61,087 nt of DNA from Thermodesulfatator autotrophicus (GTDB lineage Bacteria > Desulfobacterota > Thermodesulfobacteria > Thermodesulfobacteriales > Thermodesulfatatoraceae). Position 1 is the stretch's first letter; every line of letters begins with the position of its first letter. Location: positions 1 to 61,087 of the forward strand of contig NZ_LSFI01000007.1 of assembly GCF_001642325.1 (NCBI RefSeq). The letters are read 5' to 3'. Made by a program: the position numbers and the translations under genes. Below, in pieces: positions 10,101-17,048 of this stretch. The notes under the pieces are model-generated. The model saw only the letters and a list, made by a program, of their open reading frames with translations, searched no databases and had not been told where the DNA came from.

Positions 10101-10222
10101 CTGACCTTATGATAAATGTTTTCAGGGCCTGGGTAGGATTGAACATCCTGCACCAGAAAAGTCTGCTTCCTAACCATCACTATCTGTCCAGGTTCGGGGA
10201 CGACCAGAGGCATAAAAGACAT
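7124..10222 (-). CDS. SNF2-family helicase, DrmD-like
   Basis: The 1032-aa protein is a superfamily 2 Snf2-type ATPase. Motif I (ADDVGLGKTVEAG) is near residue 140, the Walker B box is VDEAHN near 255, and motif III (FLTATPHNGYTESF) follows. The C-terminal helicase half has TDAAAEGINLQ and NRLEQRNGRIDRHGQ (motifs V and VI). A long C-terminal region with coiled coils follows. Length and motif style fit DrmD, the helicase of class 1 DISARM, which works with a DrmMI adenine methylase against phage DNA. Here the methylase is downstream on the same strand, but no DrmA, DrmB or DrmC is visible. A second ATG lies three codons in, and no clear Shine-Dalgarno is present. Confidence 0.85.
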   Translation of the reverse strand: MSFMPLVVPEPGQIVMVRKQTFLVQDVQSYPGPENIYHKVSLESLEDHRLGTTLELIWELEVSPQVEDVISFPDLSDWDPPERLASLLLSLKWTEASVFANDSFTAPFRGAIEIEPYQLEPVARALAMPRVSLLLADDVGLGKTVEAGLILQELLARGRVRKILILCPASLQRQWQDEMLTKFNLVFKIIDRDEILRLQREYGLHVNPWESFTRLITSMDFLKREPYLQQFLSTTENKNGGKPGISKWDLLIVDEAHNCAPSGRKDYVQDSDRTKLLRQITPHFEHRLFLTATPHNGYTESFTALLELLDPLRFTRGPKVDPRQAKLVMVRRLKRDLTPEVSNRTFPKRTIKALEVALSPKERELFDYLEAYIEKRLARPLKDKVQRNALRFALTILKKRLLSSYAAFRNSLEVHLEHVTRPTISMTEETSSKAMVFERLAERLAEDSADDLEKQALELEALKEGSLLLGEISSEEGELLTRMWDLVSSPELPDTKLETLFSLADNLIAQKRLIIFTEYKDTLDYLYEKLSVRYGEEKVLALYGGMNLSEREKIKEAFQAPPSEHPVRILVATDAAAEGINLQNHCHHLLHYEIPWNPNRLEQRNGRIDRHGQKAEEVKIFHFVYQDHKDSEFLNTIVHKVEKMREDLGSVAAVLEEKLHERMLGRKVSPQEIERLAPRRKLEDEIRERLFDLERIRKIKAKIETIRHEKKIYPETLCLVLDQALKLSRHPGLKKREGFEEGYLLESLPPSWGKDLLSTIRDAEGRLLTLVFKPELARDCRDVVLLHLNHPLMQKAFSVFKKAFYSLGFTGEKLHRASFVVMSDLYLREPQAVIFLKLLASSVQGLKLHEELFSLRFSFNPGEPLVYLTEDRDFGFLFTGEHRPIPRELAQKIRSSFRKSHDLIEEKIEALEKKKFQELRKLLKEKTTVETREIRNVIRDRLKEIEATLEKLRKEKESPQRLLFSLEELRRIDETLREDIKYLEARRKTLEEDLSREPERIRTRYELKTVKIFPVGVCFVLPESLVETAQEK

Positions 10223-10635
10223 TATAAATGATTTTGTCGAAAATGGGATTCGGATTTTGCCTAAAATGCACCATTTTTACGCCTTTGTATAACTATTTCC
10301 TCTAATTCAAGAACTTCTTTACATAATTTACCTCTATTCCCTAACTTGTCCTTATGTTGAGGCAATTGAGAGCCGCGATGAGAACTACATCTTGAGTAAG
10401 GATGGCAGGGAGGCGCTACGTGTCTAGATAATGCCCCCAAATTTTTTGCACAACTTAAGCTGCAATCGCCATCACTTCTGACAGCCTTTCAAAGATCCAT
10501 GCTCACTATAATAATTGATTGTTTGGTCTTCTACTTCTGATTCCCCTTACACATATTACCAATTTACTACTTTATCGCTTGACATCTGTGACCCGCTTAT
10601 GGCAGGGAAATATGAAGCCTTTCGGATGGGAAGAT
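10223..10635. other. Gap upstream of the helicase without an intact gene
   Basis: No intact gene is visible. A plus-strand frame ending with a stop near 10427 reads DENYILSKDGREALRV and may be the tail of a lost protein, but it has no start. The helicase promoter should be on the minus strand here. A TATAAT overlaps the helicase's first ATG, which would fit a leaderless start at the second ATG, but no matching -35 box is seen. Confidence 0.4.
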
Positions 10636-10791
10636 ATGGCTTTTTTCAATGATATTAAGGAATGGGCCTAAAAGGCCCTAGTGTTAAGAGGAAAGGTCCA
10701 AACCGAAGAGGTCACCAAACATGCTTTAGTTTTGCTATTTCTTTAAATCTTTGGCTATAACGTCTTCGATCCTACGGAAGTAGAGCCAAAA
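10636..10791 (+). pseudogene. Fragment of a restriction-endonuclease (HSDR_N-like) protein
   Basis: The plus-strand frame from ATG 10636 reads MAFFNDIKEWA, stop (TAA 10669), then KALVLRGKVQTEEVTKHALV, stop (TAA 10744), then IFGYNVFDPTEVEP. Joined together these match the N-terminus of the family of type I restriction R-subunit N-terminal/DUF4268-like proteins, which start with a helix, a KTEEATK-type motif and a GYDVFNPxEVxPE motif. The similarity ends abruptly near 10791, where transposase-like sequence on the other strand begins. It is a decayed N-terminal remnant cut by a mobile element. Confidence 0.6.
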
Positions 10792-10794
10792 GGT

Positions 10795-11090
10795 TGTATT
10801 GGTCCAGCACTTTTGACACTCTGGACCTTTTTCAATAAGCCATTTTACTAGCGGCTTCATTTCTAAACTATGATGTGCTAATACCGTATTATATTCTACT
10901 AACCATTCTCCCAGCTTCTCGTAAATCTTCATGAAAATCTACAAATTCTCCTGTATCGTCCTATTAAACCTCTCATTACATCAGGGCTTAAGTAGCTCGT
11001 AAACACGGGCTTTTCCCAGGTTGGAATATTTCTTCCTCAAATAGCGGATTTGCTCAATGATTTTTTTGGGCCACTGCATTTGTGGTTTCT
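10795..11090 (-). pseudogene. Decayed integrase-type transposase remnant
   Basis: On the minus strand, pieces of a DDE (rve/IS481-like) transposase are recognisable. WPKKIIEQIRYLRKKYSNLG near 11076-11015 resembles the N-terminal helix-turn-helix region. NERFNRTIQEN near 10975-10943 is the block containing the catalytic glutamate. LGEWLVEYNTVLAHHSLEMK near 10915-10855 is the usual C-terminal block. The pieces are in different frames with stops, and the middle (both catalytic aspartates) is missing, so there is a large internal deletion. No terminal inverted repeats were found. Confidence 0.6.
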
Positions 11091-11397
11091 TTTAGGAATC
11101 GTTTTTTGAGGTTGAAGAACAGCAGGATTACCGCCAGCAGCTCCCAAAATAAACCTGAGTTGGCCATTTTATGCCGTAACCTAATGTTTGTATATAGCAC
11201 CTCCTTTGACGTGCCAAAAGTTCTTGAACTTTTACAAAGAAATTGATTAATAGACTTAACATTGTTCTTATGTTAAGCCCTATACTTTTTTGGAATTTTT
11301 TGTTAGGAGAGGATTCTTGGTGGTGATTCTTCTAGGTTGGAGCAGCTTAATGTCAGAAAGGTTACTTCTTAAAAATTGCCTGCAAAAATTGCCTGAG
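11091..11397. other. Non-coding gap between transposase remnant and tRNA-Leu
   Basis: I see no gene here. The right end has direct copies of GCAGGCAATTTTT (minus strand) near 11375-11400, adjoining the hairpin downstream of the tRNA. The left end may include the decayed outer part of the insertion sequence. Confidence 0.4.
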
Positions 11398-11422
11398 AAT
11401 TGCCTGCAAAATGCAGGCAATT
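11398..11422 (-). terminator. Hairpin downstream of tRNA-Leu
   Basis: There is a perfect 11-bp inverted repeat with a 3-base loop (AATTGCCTGCA / TGCAGGCAATT). Read on the minus strand it is followed by a partial copy, CAGGCAATTTTTGCAGGCAATTTTT, whose T runs could serve as terminator tails. It lies 70 bp after the tRNA 3' end. Since the motif repeats three to four times it could also be a small repeat element. Confidence 0.5.
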
Positions 11423-11491
11423 TGGGCATGAAATTCCATGAAATTCCACGAGTGGCTTTTTCGGGAAAGCCTTCATACTGCTGGGAAACCC

Positions 11492-11579
11492 TGGTGCGGG
11501 AGGGGGGACTTGAACCCCCACGGGGAATAGCCCCACCGGATCCTAAGTCCGGAGCGTCTACCAATTCCGCCACTCCCGC
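11492..11579 (-). tRNA. tRNA-Leu (anticodon UAG)
   Basis: Read on the minus strand, an 88-nt sequence folds as a class II tRNA. The acceptor stem is GCGGGAG/CTCCCGC and the D-arm contains GGTAGACGC. The anticodon stem is CCGGA/TCCGG with loop CTTAGGA, giving anticodon UAG. A long variable arm (TGGGGCTATTCCCCGT) and the T-arm with GTTCAAGTC follow. The CCA end is encoded (11492-11494). UAG reads CUA leucine codons. tRNA genes are common integration sites, and this one borders the defence island. Confidence 0.95.
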
Positions 11580-11627
11580 GGCTACTTCAAATTGTCAAGA
11601 AAATAGGCTTTCGTCAAGAGGGTAAAT

Positions 11628-11652
11628 AAAAAGGCCCGCTTTTTAGCGGGCC
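11628..11652 (-). terminator. Terminator of hsp20
   Basis: A perfect 8-bp stem (GGCCCGCT / AGCGGGCC) with an AAAA loop on the minus strand is followed by TTTTTATTTA. It lies 17 bp after the hsp20 stop and is a textbook rho-independent terminator. Confidence 0.9.
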
Positions 11653-11668
11653 CAGGCGGGAGATTTGC

Positions 11669-12118
11669 CTATTTTTCCACTTTGACGGGAATTTGTTTGC
11701 CTTTAGCTTCCGCTTTTTTGGGTAAAACTATTTTTAGAACACCATTTTTGTACGTAGCTTCAACTTTTTCCGTATCTACATCAGCAGGTAGCTGAATGCT
11801 CCTTACAAAACTTCCGTAACTGCGTTCAATGCGGTAGAAGTTTTCTCCTTTTTCTTCGCGTTCCTGTTTTTTTTCACCCCGAATGGTGAGCATATTCCCG
11901 GAAACAGTTATCTCAAGTTCATTCGGGTCAATTCCTGGAACATCAGCCCTTACGATTACAGCATCCTGTGTTTCCGAAACATCAAGGGCTGGCACCCACT
12001 CAGCCTCAAAAGCTTCAGGTAAAGTTTCTTTTCCAAAGAACTCTGTCCAGAGTCTATCCATCTCACGCTTGAGCTCACGAAGTGGTCTAAAGGGTACGAG
12101 CTCAGGCATTGTTATCAC
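11669..12118 (-). CDS. Small heat-shock protein Hsp20
   Basis: This 149-aa protein of the alpha-crystallin family is an ATP-independent holdase that keeps unfolding proteins soluble in the cytoplasm. After an N-terminal arm (REMDRLWTEFF), the alpha-crystallin domain spans about residues 45-140. It includes VRADVPGIDPNELEITV, NFYRIERSYGSFVRSIQLP and the closing YKNGVLKIVLPK strand (GVLKI is the conserved motif). The C-terminal tail has an IPV anchor that docks neighbouring subunits. A strong AGGAGGTG precedes the ATG. It has its own promoter and terminator, so it is probably monocistronic. Length is normal. Confidence 0.95.
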   Translation of the reverse strand: MITMPELVPFRPLRELKREMDRLWTEFFGKETLPEAFEAEWVPALDVSETQDAVIVRADVPGIDPNELEITVSGNMLTIRGEKKQEREEKGENFYRIERSYGSFVRSIQLPADVDTEKVEATYKNGVLKIVLPKKAEAKGKQIPVKVEK

Positions 12119-12141
12119 CTCCTTATCGTTTTTCTACCGAA

Positions 12142-12169
12142 AAGATAAGTTCGTTAAAACTGGAGTCAA
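12142..12169 (-). promoter_or_regulatory. Promoter of hsp20
   Basis: On the minus strand, TTGACT, a 16-bp spacer and TATCTT lie 24 bp upstream of the hsp20 ATG. This resembles a sigma-70 type promoter. No CIRCE element is visible. Confidence 0.55.
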
Positions 12170-12178
12170 TTGTCTTGA

Positions 12179-13003
12179 TTAGCGTTTTTGGCGGCGGGGG
12201 TCGGTAATTTCCTGGATAGCTTCACCGAGTAGATTAAAGGCCAGCACAGTTATTAAAATGGCCATTCCTGGAAAAACTGAAAGCCACCAGGCAATGTCAA
12301 GGGTTTCTTTGCCTTCTGTTAACATATTGCCCCAGGAAGGCATAGGAGGCTGAACCCCAAGCCCCAGAAAAGAAAGAGCAGATTCTACCAGAATGGCACT
12401 ACCCACTCCTAGGGTGGCAGATACCAAAATAGGCGGAAGAGTATTTGGCAAAATGTGAAGAAAGATTATCCGCCAACTGCTGGCCCCTAAGGCCTTTTCT
12501 GCCAGGACAAACTCTCTTTCTTTGAGGCTTAAAAATTCAGCCCGCACAAGCCTTGCTACCCCCATCCAGCTGGTAAGCCCTATAACTATCATGATGTTAA
12601 TTATAGAAGGTTCAAGGTAGGCTATAACAGCCAGAATGAGAAAAATAGAGGGAAAGCAAAGCATTATATCTATGAAGCGAGAGATAAGATTATCAACCAC
12701 ACCGCCGTAGTAGCCGGCCAGAGCCCCAAGCACTACTCCTATGGCCAGAGAAATACCTACAGCGATGACTCCCACTTCTAGAGAAACACGAGCTCCGTAA
12801 ATAAGGCGGGATAACACATCACGCCCTAAGAGGTCTGTTCCGCAGGGATGAGCAAAACTTGGAGGGCTTAACACGGCTTCTACGTTAACGGCTAGAGGGT
12901 CATAAGGAGCAATATAAGGAGCAAATACTGCCACTACTACCAGTAGCAATACTATCGCTCCGCCAGCAAGGCCCAATGGATGACGCAGAAGCTCTCTAAG
13001 CAT
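12179..13003 (-). CDS. OppC/DppC-type ABC transporter permease
   Basis: This 274-aa inner-membrane permease of the peptide/nickel ABC family has about six membrane segments. The first is at residues 12-33, followed by the typical CGTDLLGRDVLSRLIYGAR motif of DppC proteins. The EAA loop that contacts the ATPase is near 165-185 (EKALGASSWRIIFLHILPN). SFLGLGVQPPMPSWG is another family hallmark. Its start directly follows the DppB stop. There is no solute-binding protein and no ATPase gene nearby, so these must be encoded elsewhere or shared. The substrate (peptide or other) cannot be told from sequence. Confidence 0.9.
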   Translation of the reverse strand: MLRELLRHPLGLAGGAIVLLLVVVAVFAPYIAPYDPLAVNVEAVLSPPSFAHPCGTDLLGRDVLSRLIYGARVSLEVGVIAVGISLAIGVVLGALAGYYGGVVDNLISRFIDIMLCFPSIFLILAVIAYLEPSIINIMIVIGLTSWMGVARLVRAEFLSLKEREFVLAEKALGASSWRIIFLHILPNTLPPILVSATLGVGSAILVESALSFLGLGVQPPMPSWGNMLTEGKETLDIAWWLSVFPGMAILITVLAFNLLGEAIQEITDPRRQKR

Positions 13004-13987
13004 TTAAGTTTTCCCCAGCCTGATTCTAGGGTCAGCCAGGGCGTAACATATGTCAGCCAGCAGATTGCCAAGCAGGGTAAGCACCGAAACTATCACTAAA
13101 CTTCCCATGATTACAGGATAGTCTCTGGCCATAACCGCCTGCCACATAAGCTGCCCAACTCCTGGAATACTAAAGATGGATTCAAAAATTACACTTCCCC
13201 CCACCAGCCCTGGCACTGAAAGACCAAGCAAAGTAATTACGGGAAGAAGCGCGTTTCTCAGGGCGTGTTTGTATATGACTACTCTTTCAGGTAGGCCTTT
13301 GGCCCTGGCGGTAACGATAAAATCCTGGCGTAAAACTTCTATCATAGATGAGCGCATAAAGCGAGAGAGGCCAGCCAGGCCTCCAAAGGCTGATACCAGT
13401 ACAGGTAAAACCAGATGTCTGGCCCAATCAAGGATTTTTTCAAAAGTGCTCATGCTTTCATAGCCCATAAGAGAATGAACGCCAGAGATGGGCAAAATTG
13501 GCCACTTGATGCCAAAAAGCCACATGAGAAGGAGGGCCAGCCAGAAGCCAGGCATGGCGTAGCCTATGAAGACAAAAACCGTGGTAGCCCTATCAAAGAG
13601 GCTTCCCTCTTTAACAGCAGAGGCCACTCCCAGGGGTAGGGCCACGGCAAAAATTATAATCATGGAAAGAATGTTTATAAGAATGGTGACCGGAAGGCGT
13701 TCTTTTATTTTATCCCAAACCGGACGGCGGTCAGGGGCAAAAGAGCGGCCAAGGTCAAGGGTTATAAGCCCTTTTACCCAGCGCAAATATTGTACGTAAA
13801 GTGGTTTATCCAGGCCGTACTGAGCACGCAATCTTTCGCGCATCTCGGGAGTGAATTTGGGGTTAAAGTCAGCCATGGGGCTTATAGGTTCTCCTGGGGC
13901 AAGCCTTATTACCAGGAATGAAATGATAGTGATTCCCCAGAAAGTCACTACAAGGGTTAGCAAACGACGGAAAAGCCAGCGTATCAT
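13004..13987 (-). CDS. OppB/DppB-type ABC transporter permease
   Basis: This 327-aa permease has an N-terminal membrane helix (residues 8-28) and the DppB motif [18 protein letters not shown]. The EAA loop is near 225-245 ([20 protein letters not shown]), and later segments include [10 protein letters not shown] and ARDYPVIMG. It forms the heterodimeric channel with the DppC-like protein downstream. The ATG overlaps the tsaB stop (ATGA), so the two are translationally coupled, an odd pairing of transport and tRNA modification that probably reflects operon packing. Confidence 0.9.
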   Translation of the reverse strand: MIRWLFRRLLTLVVTFWGITIISFLVIRLAPGEPISPMADFNPKFTPEMRERLRAQYGLDKPLYVQYLRWVKGLITLDLGRSFAPDRRPVWDKIKERLPVTILINILSMIIIFAVALPLGVASAVKEGSLFDRATTVFVFIGYAMPGFWLALLLMWLFGIKWPILPISGVHSLMGYESMSTFEKILDWARHLVLPVLVSAFGGLAGLSRFMRSSMIEVLRQDFIVTARAKGLPERVVIYKHALRNALLPVITLLGLSVPGLVGGSVIFESIFSIPGVGQLMWQAVMARDYPVIMGSLVIVSVLTLLGNLLADICYALADPRIRLGKT

Positions 13988-14703
13988 GGTTTTGAGGCTC
14001 CTGGTTTTGCTTTTTTGAGCTCAGCCTCTGAGGGCCGCAAATAAATGGGTAATAATCTGAAGGGATTATCCACCTTACCGTTCAAGTAGCGCCTTCTGGC
14101 TAAAAAAGCCACATTGGCCGGCCTTATGTGACGCAAGTTAGGAGGAGCCATTAAAAATTTGTTCTCCAGTGTTTCTTTAAAGAGAGAAAAATAAGTTTTA
14201 GCGCCATCGCCGACAAAATAAGCTGGTTCTTTTATACGGCTAGCAAGCTTTTCTGGCGAAAGCAGGGCAGGGGGCATAATCTCTTCAAGGTGTCCATCTT
14301 TTGGTTTATATATAGCCGCATAGACCTGGCTCCTACGGGCGTCAAGAGCGGCGCAAACTGGTTTTTCGGAAAAAACTAAGGAATAAGCCAGGGCTTTAAG
14401 GGTAGAAATGCCAATTAGAGGTAACCCGCTTGCTAGGTGAAGCCCCTTAGCCGTAGCAAGCCCTATACGCAGACCAGTAAAACTTCCTGGCCCAAGGCCA
14501 ATACCAATAGCGGCTATATCTTTTAAACCAAGCTTTAGTTGTTTTAAAAGGTAATCAATGGCAAGCATTAGGCGACGGGAGTGTGTTTCCTGGCTTGAGA
14601 GAGTTATTTCTCCGAGTAATTCTTCTCCCACTACAGCCACACCGCCACAGGGGCTTGCGGTTTCTATGCCTAAAACTAAAGAACTTTCACTTTTCATGGC
14701 CAT
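13984..14703 (-). CDS. tsaB: tRNA threonylcarbamoyladenosine protein TsaB
   Basis: TsaB is the non-catalytic ASKHA-fold partner of TsaD/TsaE in making the universal t6A modification at tRNA position 37. The phosphate-loop-like start [11 protein letters not shown], the motif [20 protein letters not shown] and the region [13 protein letters not shown] are typical. The protein is about 239 aa from the chosen ATG at 14703. Other in-frame ATGs at 14757, 14706 and 14697 are possible, and none has a clear Shine-Dalgarno. The longer form would overlap the divergent Crp gene. It heads the operon with the two permeases. Confidence 0.88.
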   Translation of the reverse strand: MAMKSESSLVLGIETASPCGGVAVVGEELLGEITLSSQETHSRRLMLAIDYLLKQLKLGLKDIAAIGIGLGPGSFTGLRIGLATAKGLHLASGLPLIGISTLKALAYSLVFSEKPVCAALDARRSQVYAAIYKPKDGHLEEIMPPALLSPEKLASRIKEPAYFVGDGAKTYFSLFKETLENKFLMAPPNLRHIRPANVAFLARRRYLNGKVDNPFRLLPIYLRPSEAELKKAKPGASKP

Positions 14704-14746
14704 CATATTCTGGTTATGATAGGCGGAGAAAGGAGTTTTGCAAGCC

Positions 14747-15436
14747 ATGGAAGACAAAAAAGAGTTTCTGGCTCAAACCATTCTTTTTAAAGGTCTTTCT
14801 GACAAACATTTAGAATCCATCAGCAAGATTGCCTATCCTAAAAAAATGCGCAAAGGGGAACTGATTTTTCAAGAAGGAGACGAGTCCCACGGATTTTACA
14901 TTGTGTATGCCGGGCGGGTTAAAATTTACAAAGAATCTCCCAGCGGCAAAGAGCAGATTATTCATCTTTTTGGTCCTGGAGAGCCTTTTGGGGAGGTACC
15001 AGTCTTTTCTGGCTTTGATTTTCCAGCTAACGCCCTGGCTCTTACAGATGGCGAGCTTCTCTATTTTCCCAGGAAAGAGTTTGTAGGGTTGATTAAAGAT
15101 GATCCTTCCCTGGCTTTAAATATACTTGGTGTTTTGTCGCAAAGATTACGCCAGCTGGTAAACATGGTAGAAGCTCTGGCCTTAAAAGAAGTTTCAGAAA
15201 GACTTGCTTCATATTTGCTTTACCTAGGGGAGCAAGCAGGGGGAGATATTTTTGACCTGGGTATGAACAAAACCCAGTTAGCCAGTTTTCTCGGCACTTC
15301 GCCAGAAACCCTTTCGCGCATGTTTGGCAGATTGCAGAAACTTGGCCTTATAGAAACTCAAGGAAGACAGGTAAAAATTCTTGATAGGGAAGGACTTTCT
15401 GAAGTTGCCGCTGGCATTAAACCCTTTAGCTTGTAG
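14747..15436 (+). CDS. Crp/Fnr-family transcription regulator
   Basis: The 229-aa protein has an N-terminal cyclic-nucleotide-binding-type beta barrel (residues about 15-120, with GFYIVYAGRVKIYK and GPGEPFGEVPVFSG). A long dimer helix follows, then a C-terminal helix-turn-helix (about 180-215, MNKTQLASFLGTSPETLSRM). There are no cysteines, so it is not an iron-sulfur Fnr sensor. The barrel lacks an obvious cAMP-binding RSA pattern, so the ligand is unknown; heme or redox types (DNR/HcpR-like) are possible. I chose the ATG at 14747, with AAGGAG 11 bp upstream, over the TTG at 14738. It is divergent from tsaB with only about 43 bp between starts. Confidence 0.88.
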   Translation: MEDKKEFLAQTILFKGLSDKHLESISKIAYPKKMRKGELIFQEGDESHGFYIVYAGRVKIYKESPSGKEQIIHLFGPGEPFGEVPVFSGFDFPANALALTDGELLYFPRKEFVGLIKDDPSLALNILGVLSQRLRQLVNMVEALALKEVSERLASYLLYLGEQAGGDIFDLGMNKTQLASFLGTSPETLSRMFGRLQKLGLIETQGRQVKILDREGLSEVAAGIKPFSL

Positions 15437-15690
15437 ATTGCTTCCCCTGTCCCTGAGACTACTTTGCTCGCAGTGACGAAAAGAGGGTCTTGCGAGGCCG
15501 CGTTGGTAGCCGAAGCAATTTCATCCCAATCTACCTGGAGATTACTTCATCGCGCATTCGCGCTCCTCGTATGACCCGGTAGGGTCACTTCGTCGCGCAT
15601 TCGTGCTCTTCGCATGACGATAGGGGAAATGTGCTCCCTGCAAGATATTTTGCTATGTAAAAAGTCTTCAAAATAGTTTGTCTTTTGGAA
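15437..15690. repeat. Dispersed repeat, GCAATGACG/GAAGCAATCT family (copy 1)
   Basis: The gap between crp and tolC holds no gene. It carries two direct units of about 35 bp (ACTTCRTCGCGCATTCGYGCT with TCG-ATGAC, at about 15542-15576 and 15584-15619). It also has fragments such as AGATTGCTTC, GCAGTGACG and CCGAAGCAATTTC. The same words return at 28.4-28.65 kb and 58.34-58.6 kb, and a TGCTCCCTGCAA tail is shared with the second copy. Confidence 0.75.
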
Positions 15691-15712
15691 GTTGAGTGCT
15701 AAAGTATAGCTT

Positions 15713-17038
15713 ATGCGAAAATGGTTGTTTTCTTTAATTTTCGCCTTTTTTCTTCCTGAATTGGCTCTGAGTTCTGATTTACTTACCCTGGAAAAGGCCA
15801 AAGAAATCGCCCTAAAAAGAAACTTTTCCTTGATAGCGGCTAAATTGAATATAAAAGCCTCGGAAAACAGGCTAAAGGAGGCCAAAAGCCGCTTTTTCCC
15901 AAAAATTGATATATTCTTGCTTTATCAGCGGAGCAATAGCCCTATACAGGTCTTTATGGCCAAGCTGGCCCAGGAAGATTTTAAAAGCCAGGATTTTGAA
16001 ATTTCCAACTTAAATCATCCTGACGCCCGCACCAATTTGCAAACTGCTATAGAAATTACCCAGCCTCTTTTCAAAAGAGGTGAAGTCATTATTGGCTATC
16101 ATCAGGCCAAAAAACAGGTAGAAATAAGTTTCCTTGAGGAAAAGGCTTTAGAACAATACATCCTTTACAGAGTAGAAGCTGCTTATATTTCCTGGATTCT
16201 TGCAAAAGAAAAGGCCTCTGTTCTCAAAAAGGCGGTAAAAACAGCAGAAGCTAATCTTGAGATGATTTCTAAGAGACTTAAACAGGGGCTTGCTCTGCGT
16301 TCAGACCTGCTTCAGGCCCAGGTTCACCTGGCAGCCCTTAAAAGAGAATGGTTGGACGCTAAAAACAAAATAAAAACAAACCGCTCAAGGCTTAATCTTA
16401 TCCTGGGGCTACCTATTGATACTGAATGGATACCTGCCTCTGACCCTTTAGCTCGAAGTCAGATAACAAAACCCCTAGCTTACTGGCAAAAACTTGCCCT
16501 TAAAAACAGGCCGGACCTTTCTGTTATGAAAGAAAAAACAGCCCTGAGTCAGCTAGAAGTTAAAAAGGCCAAGTGGCGATTTGCGCCAGAAATTAGCCTT
16601 AAGGGCCGTTACGAATATAATTCTCAAGGCCTGGGCGGGGTATCTGGAGATTCTTTTACTTTTATGGCCCAGGCTAAATTCAATTTGTTTTCAGGCTTTG
16701 GAGATAAAGCTAATCTAGCCAGGGCGCGAGCCGAAGCCCTTGCTGCAGAAGCACAACTGAAAGAATGGGAAAATAAAATTATTCAGGAGGTAGAAGAGGC
16801 CTTTTTGTCCCTAAAAACGGCTAAAGCCCAGGTAGAAGTTAGCAAGGCCTCAGTAGCCCAGGCAGAGGAAGGCCTGCGACTAATTAAAAAACGCTATGAA
16901 AATGGCCTGGCCAATATAGTTGAACTTTTAGGCGCTGAAACTTCCCTTAAAAAGGCTGAGCTTGAACTCCTCACCGCCAGATACCGTGAGCGCTTAGCTT
17001 TTACGGAACTTTTATTCCGAACAGGAAGCCTTGAATAA
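15713..17038 (+). CDS. TolC-family outer-membrane efflux protein
   Basis: This 441-aa protein has a Sec signal peptide (residues 1-20, cut near ALSS). Two repeats of the OEP fold follow, with heptad-rich helices (AEANLEMISKRLKQGLALRSDLLQAQ in shape) and SLKKAELELLTARYRERLAFTELL near the end. It should form the trimeric outer-membrane tunnel of the tripartite pump encoded by the next two genes. No strong Shine-Dalgarno is seen ahead of the ATG. The adaptor gene follows 10 bp downstream, so the three genes form one operon. Confidence 0.92.
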   Translation: MRKWLFSLIFAFFLPELALSSDLLTLEKAKEIALKRNFSLIAAKLNIKASENRLKEAKSRFFPKIDIFLLYQRSNSPIQVFMAKLAQEDFKSQDFEISNLNHPDARTNLQTAIEITQPLFKRGEVIIGYHQAKKQVEISFLEEKALEQYILYRVEAAYISWILAKEKASVLKKAVKTAEANLEMISKRLKQGLALRSDLLQAQVHLAALKREWLDAKNKIKTNRSRLNLILGLPIDTEWIPASDPLARSQITKPLAYWQKLALKNRPDLSVMKEKTALSQLEVKKAKWRFAPEISLKGRYEYNSQGLGGVSGDSFTFMAQAKFNLFSGFGDKANLARARAEALAAEAQLKEWENKIIQEVEEAFLSLKTAKAQVEVSKASVAQAEEGLRLIKKRYENGLANIVELLGAETSLKKAELELLTARYRERLAFTELLFRTGSLE

Positions 17039-17048
17039 GGAGAGCTCT

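Noticed and set aside
2157-10222. Complete DISARM system
   Set aside because: drmA, drmB and drmC are not visible, so only a DISARM-like helicase and methylase can be claimed.
10735-10932. Intact 65-aa minus-strand gene
   Set aside because: It joins a transposase C-terminal block to the antisense of the restriction-gene remnant, so it is not a real gene.
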